DNA of 64,000 nucleotides from Azospirillum lipoferum (GTDB lineage: Bacteria; Pseudomonadota; Alphaproteobacteria; Azospirillales; Azospirillaceae), in contig NZ_JALJXJ010000023.1 of the NCBI RefSeq assembly GCF_024170005.1, positions 1 to 64,000 on the forward strand, read 5' to 3'. Below are positions 1 through 10,133 of this stretch, one piece after another (the stretch's first letter is position 1; every line of letters begins with the position of its first letter). The position numbers and the translations under genes are program-made. The notes below the pieces were generated by a model. It worked only from the letters and a program-made list of their open reading frames with translations. It had not been told where the DNA came from and made no database searches.

Positions 1-207
1 GTCGGCTACCTGAACGCCAAGGATGCCGGCGACCTGACGGTGCGCGGCCGCAGCAAGTTCGAGCTGATCACCGTCGGCGCCAAGTATGTCGTCGCGCCGG
101 GCTTCAGCGTCGCTCCGGAATACAACCACTTCAAGCTCAGCTCCGACGTCGCCGCCAACAGCGACAAGGGCGACATCTTCATCCTCCGCACCGATCTGGC
201 TTTCTGA
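1..207 (+). CDS. Outer-membrane porin, C-terminal fragment
   Basis: The reading frame enters from the left edge and stops with TGA at 205-207, leaving the last 68 residues. The sequence alternates polar and hydrophobic residues as in transmembrane beta strands, and ends in Asp-Leu-Ala-Phe. A terminal phenylalanine is the usual BAM recognition signal of trimeric porins. The role is inferred: passive diffusion channel in the outer membrane. The start and most of the barrel lie outside the window, so the porin subfamily and substrate preference cannot be judged. A good terminator follows at 330-358. Confidence 0.6.
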   Translation, partial: VGYLNAKDAGDLTVRGRSKFELITVGAKYVVAPGFSVAPEYNHFKLSSDVAANSDKGDIFILRTDLAF

Positions 208-329
208 CGCCAACTCGTCCTTGGGCTTGGCGCCGCCGCGGTTTTCTCCATCCTGCCGCGGCGGCGCCGAGGAGCGCGATTTCCCTCGCGTGCGTCCGCC
301 TCTGACTTCTCCTGCAGAGGCCAACTTTC

Positions 330-359
330 GGCCGGGCGGCAGCTACCGCCCGGCCTTTT
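330..359 (+). terminator. Rho-independent terminator after the porin
   Basis: Arms GGCCGGGCGG (330-339) and CCGCCCGGCC (346-355) pair perfectly over 10 bp around a 6-nt loop and are followed by TTTTC. It ends porin transcription. It also overlaps the last codons of the convergent RpiR gene, whose stop is at 343-345. Confidence 0.85.
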
Positions 360-1188
360 CTTTGTCGAGACGCTGGCCCAGCGCGACGATCAGGCTGACC
401 GCAAGGCACATGGTCGCGGTCAACGAGCGGAACCCCTTCACCTGGGCATCCTCCACCGACAGGGTGACCCCGGCCAGCGGCAGGATCGGGCTCAGCGTAC
501 CGTCGGTGATGCCCAGCACCGGCACGCCGTTCTCCGCAGCCAGACGGCAGAGATCGACCGTTTCCTCCGAATAGGGCTTGAAGCTGATCGCCACCAGCAG
601 GTCACGGTCGCCGATGGCCTGCACCTGCTGGCGCAGCATGCCGCCCATCCCGTCCAGCAGGATCGTCCGCCGCCCCAACCGTCCCAGCGCATAGCTGAGA
701 TAGGCCGCAACCGGGAAGGACCGGCGCTGGCCCATCACATAGATATGGTCGGCCTCCTCCAGCAGGTCGATGGCGCCGTCCAGATCCTCCGGCGACAATT
801 CCTGGCGCAGATGTTCCAGGGCGTTGATGCCGGCGCCGATGAAATGCTCCAGAACGCGCGATCCATCGGTCAGGCCGGCGGCACCGTCGGTCAGCGCGCG
901 GATCCGCTCCTTGTAGTTGGGCATGTTGTCGGTCAGGCGGGTGCGGAAGACGCGCTGCATCTCCGTGAAGCCTTCGAATCCCAGCGTCTTGGAGAAGCGG
1001 ATCAGCGCCGACGGCTGCACGCCGGCCCGCTCGGCGATCTGCGCCACGGTTTCCAGCGCCATGTCGTTGGGATTGGACAGCGCATATTCGGCGATCTGCC
1101 GCAGGCGCGGGCTGAGGCTGGCTTGGCGCTGGGTGATGGCGGCCTGAAGAGCGGCATAGCTCGTCGGCACGTCGGTCTCTTGCTCCAT
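343..1188 (-). CDS. iolR: RpiR-family transcriptional regulator, probable inositol regulator IolR
   Basis: A 281-residue protein with the two-domain RpiR layout. An N-terminal HTH_6 domain (about residues 10-85, containing AERAGVQPSALIRFSKTLGF) is followed by a SIS sugar-phosphate-binding domain (about 110-250, with the typical YVMGQRRSF and AISFKPYSEET segments). The ATG at 1186-1188 is preferred to an upstream in-frame start because it gives the normal family N-terminus. It sits directly downstream of the iolCDEA unit on the same strand but beyond that unit's terminator (1282-1318), so it has its own promoter. RpiR-type IolR repressors of inositol genes are known in rhizobia. Assignment here rests on domain type, location and a shared promoter motif (1235-1248 and 9007-9020). 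The effector is probably an inositol-pathway intermediate. Confidence 0.75.
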   Translation of the reverse strand: MEQETDVPTSYAALQAAITQRQASLSPRLRQIAEYALSNPNDMALETVAQIAERAGVQPSALIRFSKTLGFEGFTEMQRVFRTRLTDNMPNYKERIRALTDGAAGLTDGSRVLEHFIGAGINALEHLRQELSPEDLDGAIDLLEEADHIYVMGQRRSFPVAAYLSYALGRLGRRTILLDGMGGMLRQQVQAIGDRDLLVAISFKPYSEETVDLCRLAAENGVPVLGITDGTLSPILPLAGVTLSVEDAQVKGFRSLTATMCLAVSLIVALGQRLDKEKAGR

Positions 1189-1234
1189 GGGCTCGCTTAT
1201 CGGCTGTCTGTCGGGGACGGGTTCGTTGCCGTTT

Positions 1235-1248
1235 AGAATAAATGTTCC
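1235..1248 (-). promoter_or_regulatory. Candidate IolR operator upstream of the rpiR gene
   Basis: On the minus strand this reads GGAACATTTATTCT, i.e. GGAA-N6-TTCT, 47 bp upstream of the regulator start. Nearly the same 14-mer (GGAATTTTTATTCT) occurs at 9007-9020 in front of iolC. From memory, rhizobial IolR binds GGAA-N6-TTCC, which differs by one base. The functional assignment is inference. Confidence 0.45.
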
Positions 1249-1281
1249 CGCATTCCACGCCAAGCAGGAACTTCCCCAACG

Positions 1282-1318
1282 AAAAAAGGGCCGGCCCCGG
1301 CTGTTTGCGGGACCGGCC
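1282..1318 (-). terminator. Terminator of the iolCDEA unit
   Basis: Read on the minus strand, an 11-bp stem (plus-strand arms GGCCGGCCCCG at 1289-1299 and CGGGACCGGCC at 1308-1318, with one G-U pair) is followed by C and six T residues. It lies between the stop of the last iol gene (1354) and the start of the rpiR gene. Confidence 0.85.
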
Positions 1319-1353
1319 TCCAGGTCGGGCGATGTGGAGGGGAGGAGGAGGAC

Positions 1354-2481
1354 TTACACCTCCGCCACATCTACCCATCGGCGTTCGGCAGAAGAACGGT
1401 GGATCGCTTCGGCCACCCGCTCCAGCTCGCAGGCGGCGCGGAAGTCGGGATAGGCCGGGGCCTTGCCGGCGATGGCCTCGATCAGCGCCTTCACCTCGAT
1501 GGTCTTGAGGTCGTTGAAGCCAAGCTGGTGGCCGGGCGCCGGGCAGAAGGCGGCGTAATCGGCATGTTCCGGCCCGGCGGTGACCAGCCGGTAGCCGGAA
1601 CGGCCGGGCGCCCCGCCCGCCTGATAGAGCCAAAGCTCGTTGAAACGCTCCTGGGTGAAGGCGATGGAGCCCCTGGTGCCGACCAGCTCGAAGGCCAGCT
1701 GCATCTTGCGCCCCTGGGCGATCCAGCTGGCGGTGACGGAGCCGGTGGCGCCATTGGCGAATTCGACCAGCGCATGGGCCTGATCGTCCACCCGCACCTC
1801 CCGCATCTCGGCCGATCCGGCCGCTGCCGGGCGGCGGCCATGGACGGTATGCAGCCGGCCGGAGACGGAGCGGATGTCGCCGGCCAAATAAGTGGCCAGC
1901 GACAGGATGTGGCTGCCGATGTCGGCGAGCGCCCCGCCGGCATTGTCGGCCTCGCAGCGCCAGGTGAAGGGCGCCAGCGGGTCGGCCATGAAATCCTCGG
2001 CATGGATGCCGCGGAAGCCGGTGACCTCGCCGATCTCGCCGCCGGCCACCAGCTCGCGGGCCAGCGCGATCATCGGGTTCTTCAGGTAGTTGAAACCGAC
2101 CAGGGTCACCACGCCGGTCGCCTCCGCCGCCGCGGCCATGGCGCGGGCGTCCTCAAGCGTGGTGGCGAGCGGCTTCTCGCAATAGACATGCTTGCCGGCG
2201 GCGATGGCGGCCAGCGCGATCGGCGCATGCAGCCGGTTCGGCGTGGTGATGGCCACCACGTCGATCTCCGGATCCTCGACCAACCGGCGCCAGTCGCCGC
2301 AATGCCGGCGGAACCCCAGCCTGGCGGCCGCATCGGCGGCGGTCGCCTCGTCCCGCTCCGCCAGCAGGTCGAGCACCGGTTCGAACGGCAGGTCGAACAG
2401 GCCGCCGACGGCACGGAAGGCCTGGGCATGCGCCCGCCCCATGAAGCCGCTGCCGACGAGGCCGATGGAAAGCTTTTTCAT
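1354..2481 (-). CDS. Gfo/Idh/MocA-family inositol-type dehydrogenase
   Basis: A 375-residue NAD(P)-dependent oxidoreductase. The Rossmann nucleotide-binding motif GLVGSGFMGRAHA begins at residue 8. The family signature YCEKPLAT (about 94-101) carries the conserved Lys, and GGALADIGSHILSL (about 180-193) carries the catalytic His region. It is the last gene of the iolC-D-E-A unit, 12 bp after iolA. Together with iolG at 10931-11941 the cluster therefore has two dehydrogenases. A likely role is oxidation of a different stereoisomer (for example scyllo- or D-chiro-inositol) or of an O-methyl inositol, but substrate cannot be read from sequence. It is longer than IolG and diverged from it, so it is not a recent duplicate. 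Confidence 0.75.
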   Translation of the reverse strand: MKKLSIGLVGSGFMGRAHAQAFRAVGGLFDLPFEPVLDLLAERDEATAADAAARLGFRRHCGDWRRLVEDPEIDVVAITTPNRLHAPIALAAIAAGKHVYCEKPLATTLEDARAMAAAAEATGVVTLVGFNYLKNPMIALARELVAGGEIGEVTGFRGIHAEDFMADPLAPFTWRCEADNAGGALADIGSHILSLATYLAGDIRSVSGRLHTVHGRRPAAAGSAEMREVRVDDQAHALVEFANGATGSVTASWIAQGRKMQLAFELVGTRGSIAFTQERFNELWLYQAGGAPGRSGYRLVTAGPEHADYAAFCPAPGHQLGFNDLKTIEVKALIEAIAGKAPAYPDFRAACELERVAEAIHRSSAERRWVDVAEV

Positions 2482-2493
2482 GCCAGCCCCCGT

Positions 2494-3999
<1,506 letters not shown>

Positions 4000-4007
4000 G
4001 TCGATGC

Positions 4008-4898
4008 TCACAGGCCGTATTCGGCGACGAGCGCGCTCAGATGCTGGCGGCCCTTGGTGACGTAGGTCAGCGGGTGGGCCTTGGCGGGGTCCTGCTCCGC
4101 CTCGATCACCAACCACTGGCCGCGATAATCCGCATCCTTCAGCGCCTTCAGCACGGCGGGGAAATCGACACAGCCGTCGCCGGGAACGGTGAATACCCCG
4201 TCGATGACGGCGTCCAGGAAGCTGCTGTCGGTAGCCTTGGCCCGCTTCAGCACGTCGGCGCGCACGTCCTTGCAGTGGACATGGTTGATGCGGGGACCCC
4301 ATTTGGCGATGACGTCCAGCAGGTTGCCGCCGGCAAAGGTCAGATGGCCGGTGTCGAGCAGGATGCCGACGCTGTCGCCGGTGACCTCGGCGAAGACGTC
4401 GATCTCGTCGGGCGTCTCCACCACCGTGCCCATGTGGTAGTGGTAGGCGAGCGGCGTGCCCTGGTCACGCAGGTAATCGCCGAACTCCGCCATGCGGCGG
4501 CCGAACTCCGCCCACTGGCCGGCCTCCAGCTTCGGACGCCGCGACAGCGGCGTGCCGCGGGCGCCGTGGACGCAGCCGGTGGTCTCCGCCACCACCATCA
4601 CCGGGCAGCCCATCGCCTTCAGCAGTCGCAGGTGCGGCTGCACCGCCTCGATCTCTTCGGCGACGCTGCGTTCCAGCAGGCCGGCGCTGTACCAGCCGGA
4701 CACCAGCGACAGGCCGTGGCTGTCGAGGATCGGCCGCAGGGCGGCGGCATCGCGCGGGAATTTGTTGCCAAGCTCGAAGCCCTGGAAACCGGCCTCGCGC
4801 CCTTCGGCAAGGCACTGCTCCAGCGGCGTCGCCCCGCCCAGTTCGGGCATATCGTCGTTGCTCCAGGCGATCGGGTTGACGCCGAGACGAACGGTCAT
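4008..4898 (-). CDS. iolE: myo-Inosose-2 dehydratase
   Basis: A 296-residue TIM-barrel protein that dehydrates 2-keto-myo-inositol to 3D-(3,5/4)-trihydroxycyclohexane-1,2-dione. Recognisable IolE segments are LGVNPIAWSNDDMPELGG near the N-terminus, AYHYHMGTVVETPDEID in the middle, LLDTGHLTFAGG and the C-terminal metal-site region WLVIEAEQDP. The ATG at 4896-4898 is chosen over a TTG at 4913 because GGGAG lies at the right distance upstream of the ATG. It sits between iolD and iolA on the same strand, and gaps of 54 and 8 bp support one operon. Confidence 0.93.
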   Translation of the reverse strand: MTVRLGVNPIAWSNDDMPELGGATPLEQCLAEGREAGFQGFELGNKFPRDAAALRPILDSHGLSLVSGWYSAGLLERSVAEEIEAVQPHLRLLKAMGCPVMVVAETTGCVHGARGTPLSRRPKLEAGQWAEFGRRMAEFGDYLRDQGTPLAYHYHMGTVVETPDEIDVFAEVTGDSVGILLDTGHLTFAGGNLLDVIAKWGPRINHVHCKDVRADVLKRAKATDSSFLDAVIDGVFTVPGDGCVDFPAVLKALKDADYRGQWLVIEAEQDPAKAHPLTYVTKGRQHLSALVAEYGL

Positions 4899-4952
4899 GT
4901 CGGATGCTCCCAAAACGGAAGAAGAGGGTGGGATCGGGGAAAAGGGTCGCGG

Positions 4953-6800
4953 TCAGCGGCGCTGGCGGGCCTTGTGGGCGTCGTAGCTCTCGCGCGCCGC
5001 CGCGACTTCGGGACGGGTGGACACTTCCGGCACCGGCACGTCCCACCACGCCCCGCCTTCCCGGGTCGAGGGCAGCGGGTCGGTGTCGATGACGATGGCG
5101 TAGGTGACGGGGGATTCCTTGGCACGCTCCAGCGCCTGTTCCAGTTCGGCGACGCCCTTCACCTTCTCGGTCACCGCGCCCAGCGAGCGCAGATGGCCGG
5201 CGAAGTCGATGTCGGGCAGCGTCTCCGTCTCGTAACGGGTGTCGCGCAGCAGGTTGTTGAAGGAGGCGCCGCCGCAGGCGTTCTGCAAACGGTTGATGCA
5301 GCCATAGCCGCGATTGTCGAGCAGGACGACGACCAGCTTGCGCTTCATCATCACCGACACGGCCAGTTCGGAGTTCAGCATCATGTAGCTGCCGTCGCCG
5401 ACCATGATGAAGGTCTCGCGGTCCGGGCAGGCCATCTTGACGCCCAGCCCGCCGGCGATCTCGTAGCCCATGCAGGAGAAGCCGTATTCCAGGTGGTAGC
5501 CGCCGGGACGTCCGCTGCGCCACAGCTTGTGCAGTTCGCCCGGCAGGCCGCCGGCGGCGCAGACGACGATGCCGTCGGTGCCGGCGGCGCGGTTGACCGC
5601 TCCCAGCACCTGGGCGTCGGTCGGCAGGTCGAGCCCGGCATCGGCGGTCACCCGCTCGACGACGCGGGTCCACACCGCGGTGCGCTCCTGCGCCCAGGCC
5701 TGCCAGGACAGGGGTGCCGCCCAGTCGCCGAGCCCGGCATCAAGGGCCGCCAGACCGCGCGCCGCGTCGGCGACCAGCGGCAGGGCATCGCCCTTCACCG
5801 CGTCGAAGGCGGCGACATTCAGCCCGGCGAGGCGGGTGCCGCAGTTGGCGAAGATCGTCCAGGAGGCGGTGGTGAAGTCGGCCAGCCGAGTGCCGACCGC
5901 CAGAACCAGATCGGCCTCCGCCGCCAGCTCGTTGGCGGCGCTGGAACCGGTGACGCCGATGGCGCCGACGTTGCAGGGATGATCCCAGACCAGGGCGCCC
6001 TTGCCGGCCTGGGTCTCCGCCACCGGGATGCCGCGGCGCTTGGCGAAGTCTGCCAGCGCATCGCAGGCGCCGCTGTAGAACACACCGCCGCCGGCGACGA
6101 TCAGCGGCTTCTGCGCGGTGCGCAGCGCCTCCATCACCGCGGCCAGTTCGTCGCGGTCGGGCTCCGGCCGGCGGGTGCGGCGGACGGTGCGTTCGAAGAA
6201 GGAGACGGGGAAGTCGTAGGCCTCCGCCTGAACGTCCTGCGGCAGGCAGAGCGTCACCGGGCCGCAGTCCACCGGGTCGGTCAGCACCTGGATGGCGCGG
6301 CGCAGGCTGGGCATCAGCTGTTCCGGCCGGGTGATGCGGTCCCAGAAGCGCGACACCGGACGGAAGCAGTCGTTGGCGCTGACGGTGGCATCCTCGAACC
6401 GCTCGACCTGCTGCAACACCGGATCAGGGGCGCGGGTGGCGAAGACATCGCCGGGCAGCAGCAGCACCGGCAGGCGGTTGACATGGGCCAGCGCCGCCGC
6501 CGTCACCATGTTGACCGCCCCCGGCCCGATGGAGGTGGTGCAGGCCATCATACGGCGGCGCGCTTGCGCCTTGGCATAGGCGATGGCGGCGTGCGTCATC
6601 CCCTGCTCGTTGTGGGCGCGGTAGGTCGGCAGCACGTCGCGGGCGGCATGCAGCGCCTCGCCGATGCCGGCCACATTGCCATGGCCGAAGATCGCCCAGA
6701 CACCGGCGAACAGCGGCAGCTCCCGGCCGTCGATCTCGACATACTGGGCGCTGAGGTAACGCACGACGGCCTGGGCGACGGTGAGGCGCACGCTGTCCAT
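4953..6800 (-). CDS. iolD: THcHDO hydrolase (ThDP-dependent ring-opening enzyme)
   Basis: A 615-residue thiamine-diphosphate enzyme that hydrolyses 3D-(3,5/4)-trihydroxycyclohexane-1,2-dione to 5-deoxy-glucuronate. The N-terminal pyrimidine-binding domain includes IFGHGNVAGIGEAL and TTSIGPGAVNMVTAAALAH. A central Rossmann domain follows. The C-terminal PP domain carries the GDG...N cofactor motif in MVGDGSYMMLNSEL and LLDNRGYGCINRLQ. GGGAGAAG precedes the ATG at 6800. The length agrees with IolD (about 610-640), and the TTSIGPG and GYGCINR segments separate it from acetolactate synthases. Confidence 0.93.
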   Translation of the reverse strand: MDSVRLTVAQAVVRYLSAQYVEIDGRELPLFAGVWAIFGHGNVAGIGEALHAARDVLPTYRAHNEQGMTHAAIAYAKAQARRRMMACTTSIGPGAVNMVTAAALAHVNRLPVLLLPGDVFATRAPDPVLQQVERFEDATVSANDCFRPVSRFWDRITRPEQLMPSLRRAIQVLTDPVDCGPVTLCLPQDVQAEAYDFPVSFFERTVRRTRRPEPDRDELAAVMEALRTAQKPLIVAGGGVFYSGACDALADFAKRRGIPVAETQAGKGALVWDHPCNVGAIGVTGSSAANELAAEADLVLAVGTRLADFTTASWTIFANCGTRLAGLNVAAFDAVKGDALPLVADAARGLAALDAGLGDWAAPLSWQAWAQERTAVWTRVVERVTADAGLDLPTDAQVLGAVNRAAGTDGIVVCAAGGLPGELHKLWRSGRPGGYHLEYGFSCMGYEIAGGLGVKMACPDRETFIMVGDGSYMMLNSELAVSVMMKRKLVVVLLDNRGYGCINRLQNACGGASFNNLLRDTRYETETLPDIDFAGHLRSLGAVTEKVKGVAELEQALERAKESPVTYAIVIDTDPLPSTREGGAWWDVPVPEVSTRPEVAAARESYDAHKARQRR

Positions 6801-6873
6801 GATGGCTTCTCCCTACTGGGCCGGTCCGGCCCCTCTTGTTCTTGGTGATGACGTGATGGTGGCGTTTTTCCGG

Positions 6874-8799
6874 TCAGGCGGCGCTGCGGCTGTGGCGGGT
6901 GCGCTGCTCCTGCCAGAAGGCGATCAGCCGGCCATAGGCGCCCTCCATCGCGGCGACCGCCGCCGCGTCGTCGATGCTGCCGGCGAGCCACGCCTCCGCC
7001 GCCGCGCCGAACAGGGTGCGGCCAACGGCGAAGCCCTTGCAGACCGGCTGGCGGGCGGCCAGCGCCAGCCCGGCCTTCAGCTCCTCCTCCGGCGCGTCGA
7101 GGCCGAGGATCAGCACACCGCGGCAGAGCGGATCATGCTGGTCGATGACGCCGGCGATGCGGTTCCAGGCCCCCTGGCTGGCCGGCGACGGCAGTTTCCA
7201 CCAGTCGGGCTGGACGCCGAGTTCATAGAAGCGGGCCAGCGAGCGGGAGATGGTGTCGTCGCCGACCGGCATGCCGCGCGGCGGAATGATCTCCAGCAGC
7301 AGCTCGTGGCTGGTGGCGCGGCAGGCGGCGAAGAGTGTCTGGATCTGGCGCTCCTGCTCGGTGCGCAGCGCCTCCTCGTCATCGGGGTGGTAGAAGGTCA
7401 GGCACTTCACCACATGCTCGGCCGGCCATTCGCGGATGGTCACGGCGACGTCGGGGCCGCCTTCGAAGCGCAGCGGGCGCGAACCCGGCAGCTCCACCGG
7501 CCGGCCGATCCAGGCGTCGGTACCGGTCAGCGCGTCCAGCGCATCCTGGCCGTGGATGCCGTCCAGCAGCATGCCGAAGCCGTCGCGGCCGTCGCAGGCC
7601 CGCTGTGCCGCCCGCAGGGCCAGCAGCTTGAAGTCGGAGATCCGCGCCGGGTCGGCGCCCAGCCGCTTCGCCATCACCTCCAGCTGGGCACGGTGGTCGA
7701 TGGCGAAGGCCATCACCTCCGGCCAGTCCCGGCGGCGGGTGGTCGCCCAATGGATGTGCGACAGCCGGGGATCCTCGCGCAGCCGCGGCGTCGGGCTACC
7801 ATGCTCAAGGAAATAGGACAGCTCCGTCCAGGTCGGGATGGCGGGCGCGCAGCCATGGCGCGACACCGCGAAGGCACCGCAGGCGTTGGCGAAGGCGCAG
7901 CATTCCTCCAACGTATGGTCGCGCAGCCAGCCGCGCAGGAAGCCCGACATGAAGGCGTCGCCGGCACCCAGCACATTATAGACCTCGACCGGAAAGCCGG
8001 GGCCGCGGATGCCCTGTTCCAGGCTGTCGGGAATCCTGCCGGGGAAGACGACGCAGCCCATCGGGCCGCGCTTGCACACCAGGGTCGCATCGGTCAGGTC
8101 GCGGACACGGCGCAGGGCCGCCAGCGTGTCGGTGCTGCCACCGGCGATGTGGAATTCCTCCTCCGTGCCGACGATCAGGTCGCAGCCCGGCAGGATGGTC
8201 TGCAACAGGGCGGTGACGCCGCCGTCGGCGACGAAGCGCTCCTCCCCCAGCCCATGGCCGGTCAGCTTCCACAGGACCGGGCGGTAATCGATGTCGAACA
8301 CCACCCTGGTGCCGGTCTCGCGCGCCAGCCGCATCGCCTTGCGCATGGCCGCTTCGGTGGTGGGGGTGGAGAAATGGGTGCCGCTGACCACCACGGCCCT
8401 GGCCGAGGCGATGAAATCTTCGGAGACGTCCTCCTCGCAGATCGCCATGTCGGCGCAGTTCTCGCGGTAGAAGATCAGCGGAAAGGTCTTCTTGTCGCGG
8501 ATGCCCAGGATGACGAGTGCGGTCAGCCGCTCCGGATCGGTGATGACGTGGCTGGTGTCGACGCCTTCGCGGACCAGCTGTTCGCGGATGAAACGCCCCA
8601 TATGCTCGTCGCCGACGCGGGTCAGCAGGGCGGAGCGCAGGCCGAGGCGCGACGTGCCGACCGCGATGTTGGTGGGGCAGCCGCCGACATATTTGGCAAA
8701 GCTCTGCATGTCCTCCAGCCGGCCGCCGACCTGTTCGCCATACAGGTCGACGGAGGAGCGGCCGATGGAAATGACGTCAAGATCGCGCTTGAATGGCAT
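6874..8799 (-). CDS. iolC: Fused 5-dehydro-2-deoxygluconokinase / DUF2090 aldolase-like protein
   Basis: A 641-residue two-domain protein. Residues 1 to about 330 are a PfkB-family kinase with YVGGCPTNIAVGTSRLG near the N-terminus and the GAGDAF active-site motif, catalytic Asp281. This is IolC, which phosphorylates 5-dehydro-2-deoxygluconate. Residues about 340-635 form a DUF2090 domain found fused to IolC in many proteobacteria and annotated as the 5-dehydro-2-deoxyphosphogluconate aldolase. That domain would replace the separate IolJ, which is missing here. It is the first gene of iolC-D-E-A, 73 bp before iolD, and a 346-bp promoter region lies upstream. The kinase call is firm. The aldolase role follows database convention more than motifs I can verify. 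Confidence 0.9.
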   Translation of the reverse strand: MPFKRDLDVISIGRSSVDLYGEQVGGRLEDMQSFAKYVGGCPTNIAVGTSRLGLRSALLTRVGDEHMGRFIREQLVREGVDTSHVITDPERLTALVILGIRDKKTFPLIFYRENCADMAICEEDVSEDFIASARAVVVSGTHFSTPTTEAAMRKAMRLARETGTRVVFDIDYRPVLWKLTGHGLGEERFVADGGVTALLQTILPGCDLIVGTEEEFHIAGGSTDTLAALRRVRDLTDATLVCKRGPMGCVVFPGRIPDSLEQGIRGPGFPVEVYNVLGAGDAFMSGFLRGWLRDHTLEECCAFANACGAFAVSRHGCAPAIPTWTELSYFLEHGSPTPRLREDPRLSHIHWATTRRRDWPEVMAFAIDHRAQLEVMAKRLGADPARISDFKLLALRAAQRACDGRDGFGMLLDGIHGQDALDALTGTDAWIGRPVELPGSRPLRFEGGPDVAVTIREWPAEHVVKCLTFYHPDDEEALRTEQERQIQTLFAACRATSHELLLEIIPPRGMPVGDDTISRSLARFYELGVQPDWWKLPSPASQGAWNRIAGVIDQHDPLCRGVLILGLDAPEEELKAGLALAARQPVCKGFAVGRTLFGAAAEAWLAGSIDDAAAVAAMEGAYGRLIAFWQEQRTRHSRSAA

Positions 8800-9006
8800 G
8801 GGTCAGCTCCGCTGTAATCCGTTCGTCGAATTGGCGATGGCAATTGGATTTGGACCAGCGGAACCGTGCCGCCGGACAGGCGGCCGATCGGCTTCGTCCC
8901 TCCCATCGTTCCGATTTCCGTCAGGTCTCCGCGTGGGGCGCGGATTGCTTGGTTCGTGGAACGTTTGGATCATAATAGAACATTGGTTGCCATTTTCGGT
9001 CAATAG

Positions 9007-9020
9007 GGAATTTTTATTCT
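9007..9020 (+). promoter_or_regulatory. Candidate IolR operator in front of iolC
   Basis: GGAATTTTTATTCT is GGAA-N6-TTCT and contains the inverted repeat GAAT-TTTT-ATTC. It differs from the 1235-1248 site at two of 14 positions. It lies 207 bp upstream of the iolC start, in the AT-rich part of the gap. Confidence 0.45.
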
Positions 9021-9062
9021 ATCCGCTGGCCGGCCGATTTCTGCCACCTGCCTTCGACAGCG

Positions 9063-9101
9063 AAAAGGCCGGGACGGCGGAATCCTCCCGCTGTCCCGGC
9101 C
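9063..9101 (-). terminator. Terminator of the iolG/isomerase unit
   Basis: Plus-strand arms at 9067-9080 and 9088-9101 pair at 13 of 14 positions (GGCCGGGAC core) around a 7-nt loop. On the minus strand the stem is followed by TTTTCG. It lies 45 bp beyond the stop of the gene at 9146. Confidence 0.85.
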
Positions 9102-9145
9102 CCATACACAGCCCATATGCACAGCCGCATCGCAGCCGCTGTCGC

Positions 9146-10042
9146 TTATTGCCAGTATTTGGCGACGTAGCGCTTGGTCTCCTCCAGCATGAAACGGGCG
9201 CTCTGTTCCGCGCGGTCTTCCCAGGCGAAGACGCAGTTCGACAGGACGCCATCGAACTCCATGGCCGCCAGCGTGCCAAAGAACAGGTCCCAATCGATCT
9301 CGCCCTGGCCGAAATCGAGATGCTGGTGGACGCGAACCTGCGATCCCGGCGGATTGACGATGTAGCGCAGGCCGGACGATCTGGTGTGGTCGAAGCTGTC
9401 GGCCAGCCGGACATGGACCAGATAGCCCTCCGCGGCACGCAGGTTCCGCACCATGTCGGGACCGTAGTAGAAGGTGTGCGGGGCGATGAAGGACGCCCGC
9501 ACCATCGGCGAATTGATGGTCTTGATGATGTCGATGGCCGGCGCGATCTCCTCCAGCCAGTCCTCCGGATGGGCCTCCAGCGACAGCATGATGCCTTCGC
9601 GTTCCAGGATCGGAACCAGAATGTCCATGGCACGGAAGAACTGGGCCTCGCAGGTTTCCGGCCGGTGCAGGCCGGACCGGTCGTTCTGGCTGCGCTCCGG
9701 CGAGCCGCCGCGACCGAACTCCGACACGACCATCGGGCAGTCCATCTCGACCGCGATCTCGATGGCGCGCTTCCAGTTGTCGATGGCCAGTTCCCATTCG
9801 TCCTGATAGGGGCTGGACCAGCGATACATCGGCTGGAGGGTGGCGAGCTTGACCCCGTGGTCCTTCAGCGCCTTCCTGAAGCTGGCGATCCGCTCCGGAT
9901 AGACCTTCGGGCGCGTCCACCAGGACAGGAAATCCGGCCGCGGCGACAGCTCGATATGGTCGTAACCCAGCTCCGCGATCTTCCGGCAGGTTTCCTCGAG
10001 GGAAAGATGCCGGATCATGTGGGGATCGATGGTGTGTTTCAC
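9146..10042 (-). CDS. Sugar phosphate isomerase/epimerase (TIM barrel), inositol cluster
   Basis: A 298-residue AP-endonuclease-2-like TIM barrel of the IolE/IolI/IolH superfamily. Likely metal-ligand segments are LSLEAHPEDWLEEI (about 150-165) and the His-rich RVHQHLDFGQGEIDWD near the C-terminus. The start is GTG at 10040-10042, giving VKHTIDPHMIRHLSLEE; GACGAAG lies just upstream, and another GTG at 10099 would add a proline-rich tail with no domain. It is the last gene of the iolG unit. By location it should epimerise or isomerise an inositol or inosose intermediate. I cannot assign the substrate. Confidence 0.75.
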   Translation of the reverse strand: MKHTIDPHMIRHLSLEETCRKIAELGYDHIELSPRPDFLSWWTRPKVYPERIASFRKALKDHGVKLATLQPMYRWSSPYQDEWELAIDNWKRAIEIAVEMDCPMVVSEFGRGGSPERSQNDRSGLHRPETCEAQFFRAMDILVPILEREGIMLSLEAHPEDWLEEIAPAIDIIKTINSPMVRASFIAPHTFYYGPDMVRNLRAAEGYLVHVRLADSFDHTRSSGLRYIVNPPGSQVRVHQHLDFGQGEIDWDLFFGTLAAMEFDGVLSNCVFAWEDRAEQSARFMLEETKRYVAKYWQ

Positions 10043-10107
10043 GGCTTCGTCTCTGTCGGAAATGGTCAGCGTCGTTCGAGGCGAGAGCGCCGGGCGCACG
10101 GAAAGTT

Positions 10108-10129
10108 CCCCTCTCCCCGGGGGAGAGGG
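10108..10129. repeat. REP-like GGGGAGAGGG palindrome, copy 1
   Basis: CCCTCTCCCC (10109-10118) meets GGGGGAGAGGG (10119-10129), making an almost loopless palindrome in the 91-bp gap between two iol isomerase genes. Related copies are at 28337-28375, 28438-28475 and 46252-46279. Confidence 0.7.
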
Positions 10130-10133
10130 AGAG

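Larger units (their letters stand above)
8800..9145 (-). promoter_or_regulatory. Regulatory gap between the two iol transcription units
   Basis: This 346-bp gap holds the terminator of the upstream unit (9063-9101), an AT-rich stretch at about 8955-9025 that is the likely iolC promoter, and the candidate operator at 9007-9020. A GTTC/GAAC inverted element lies at 8952-8962. No coding region is supported. Confidence 0.6.
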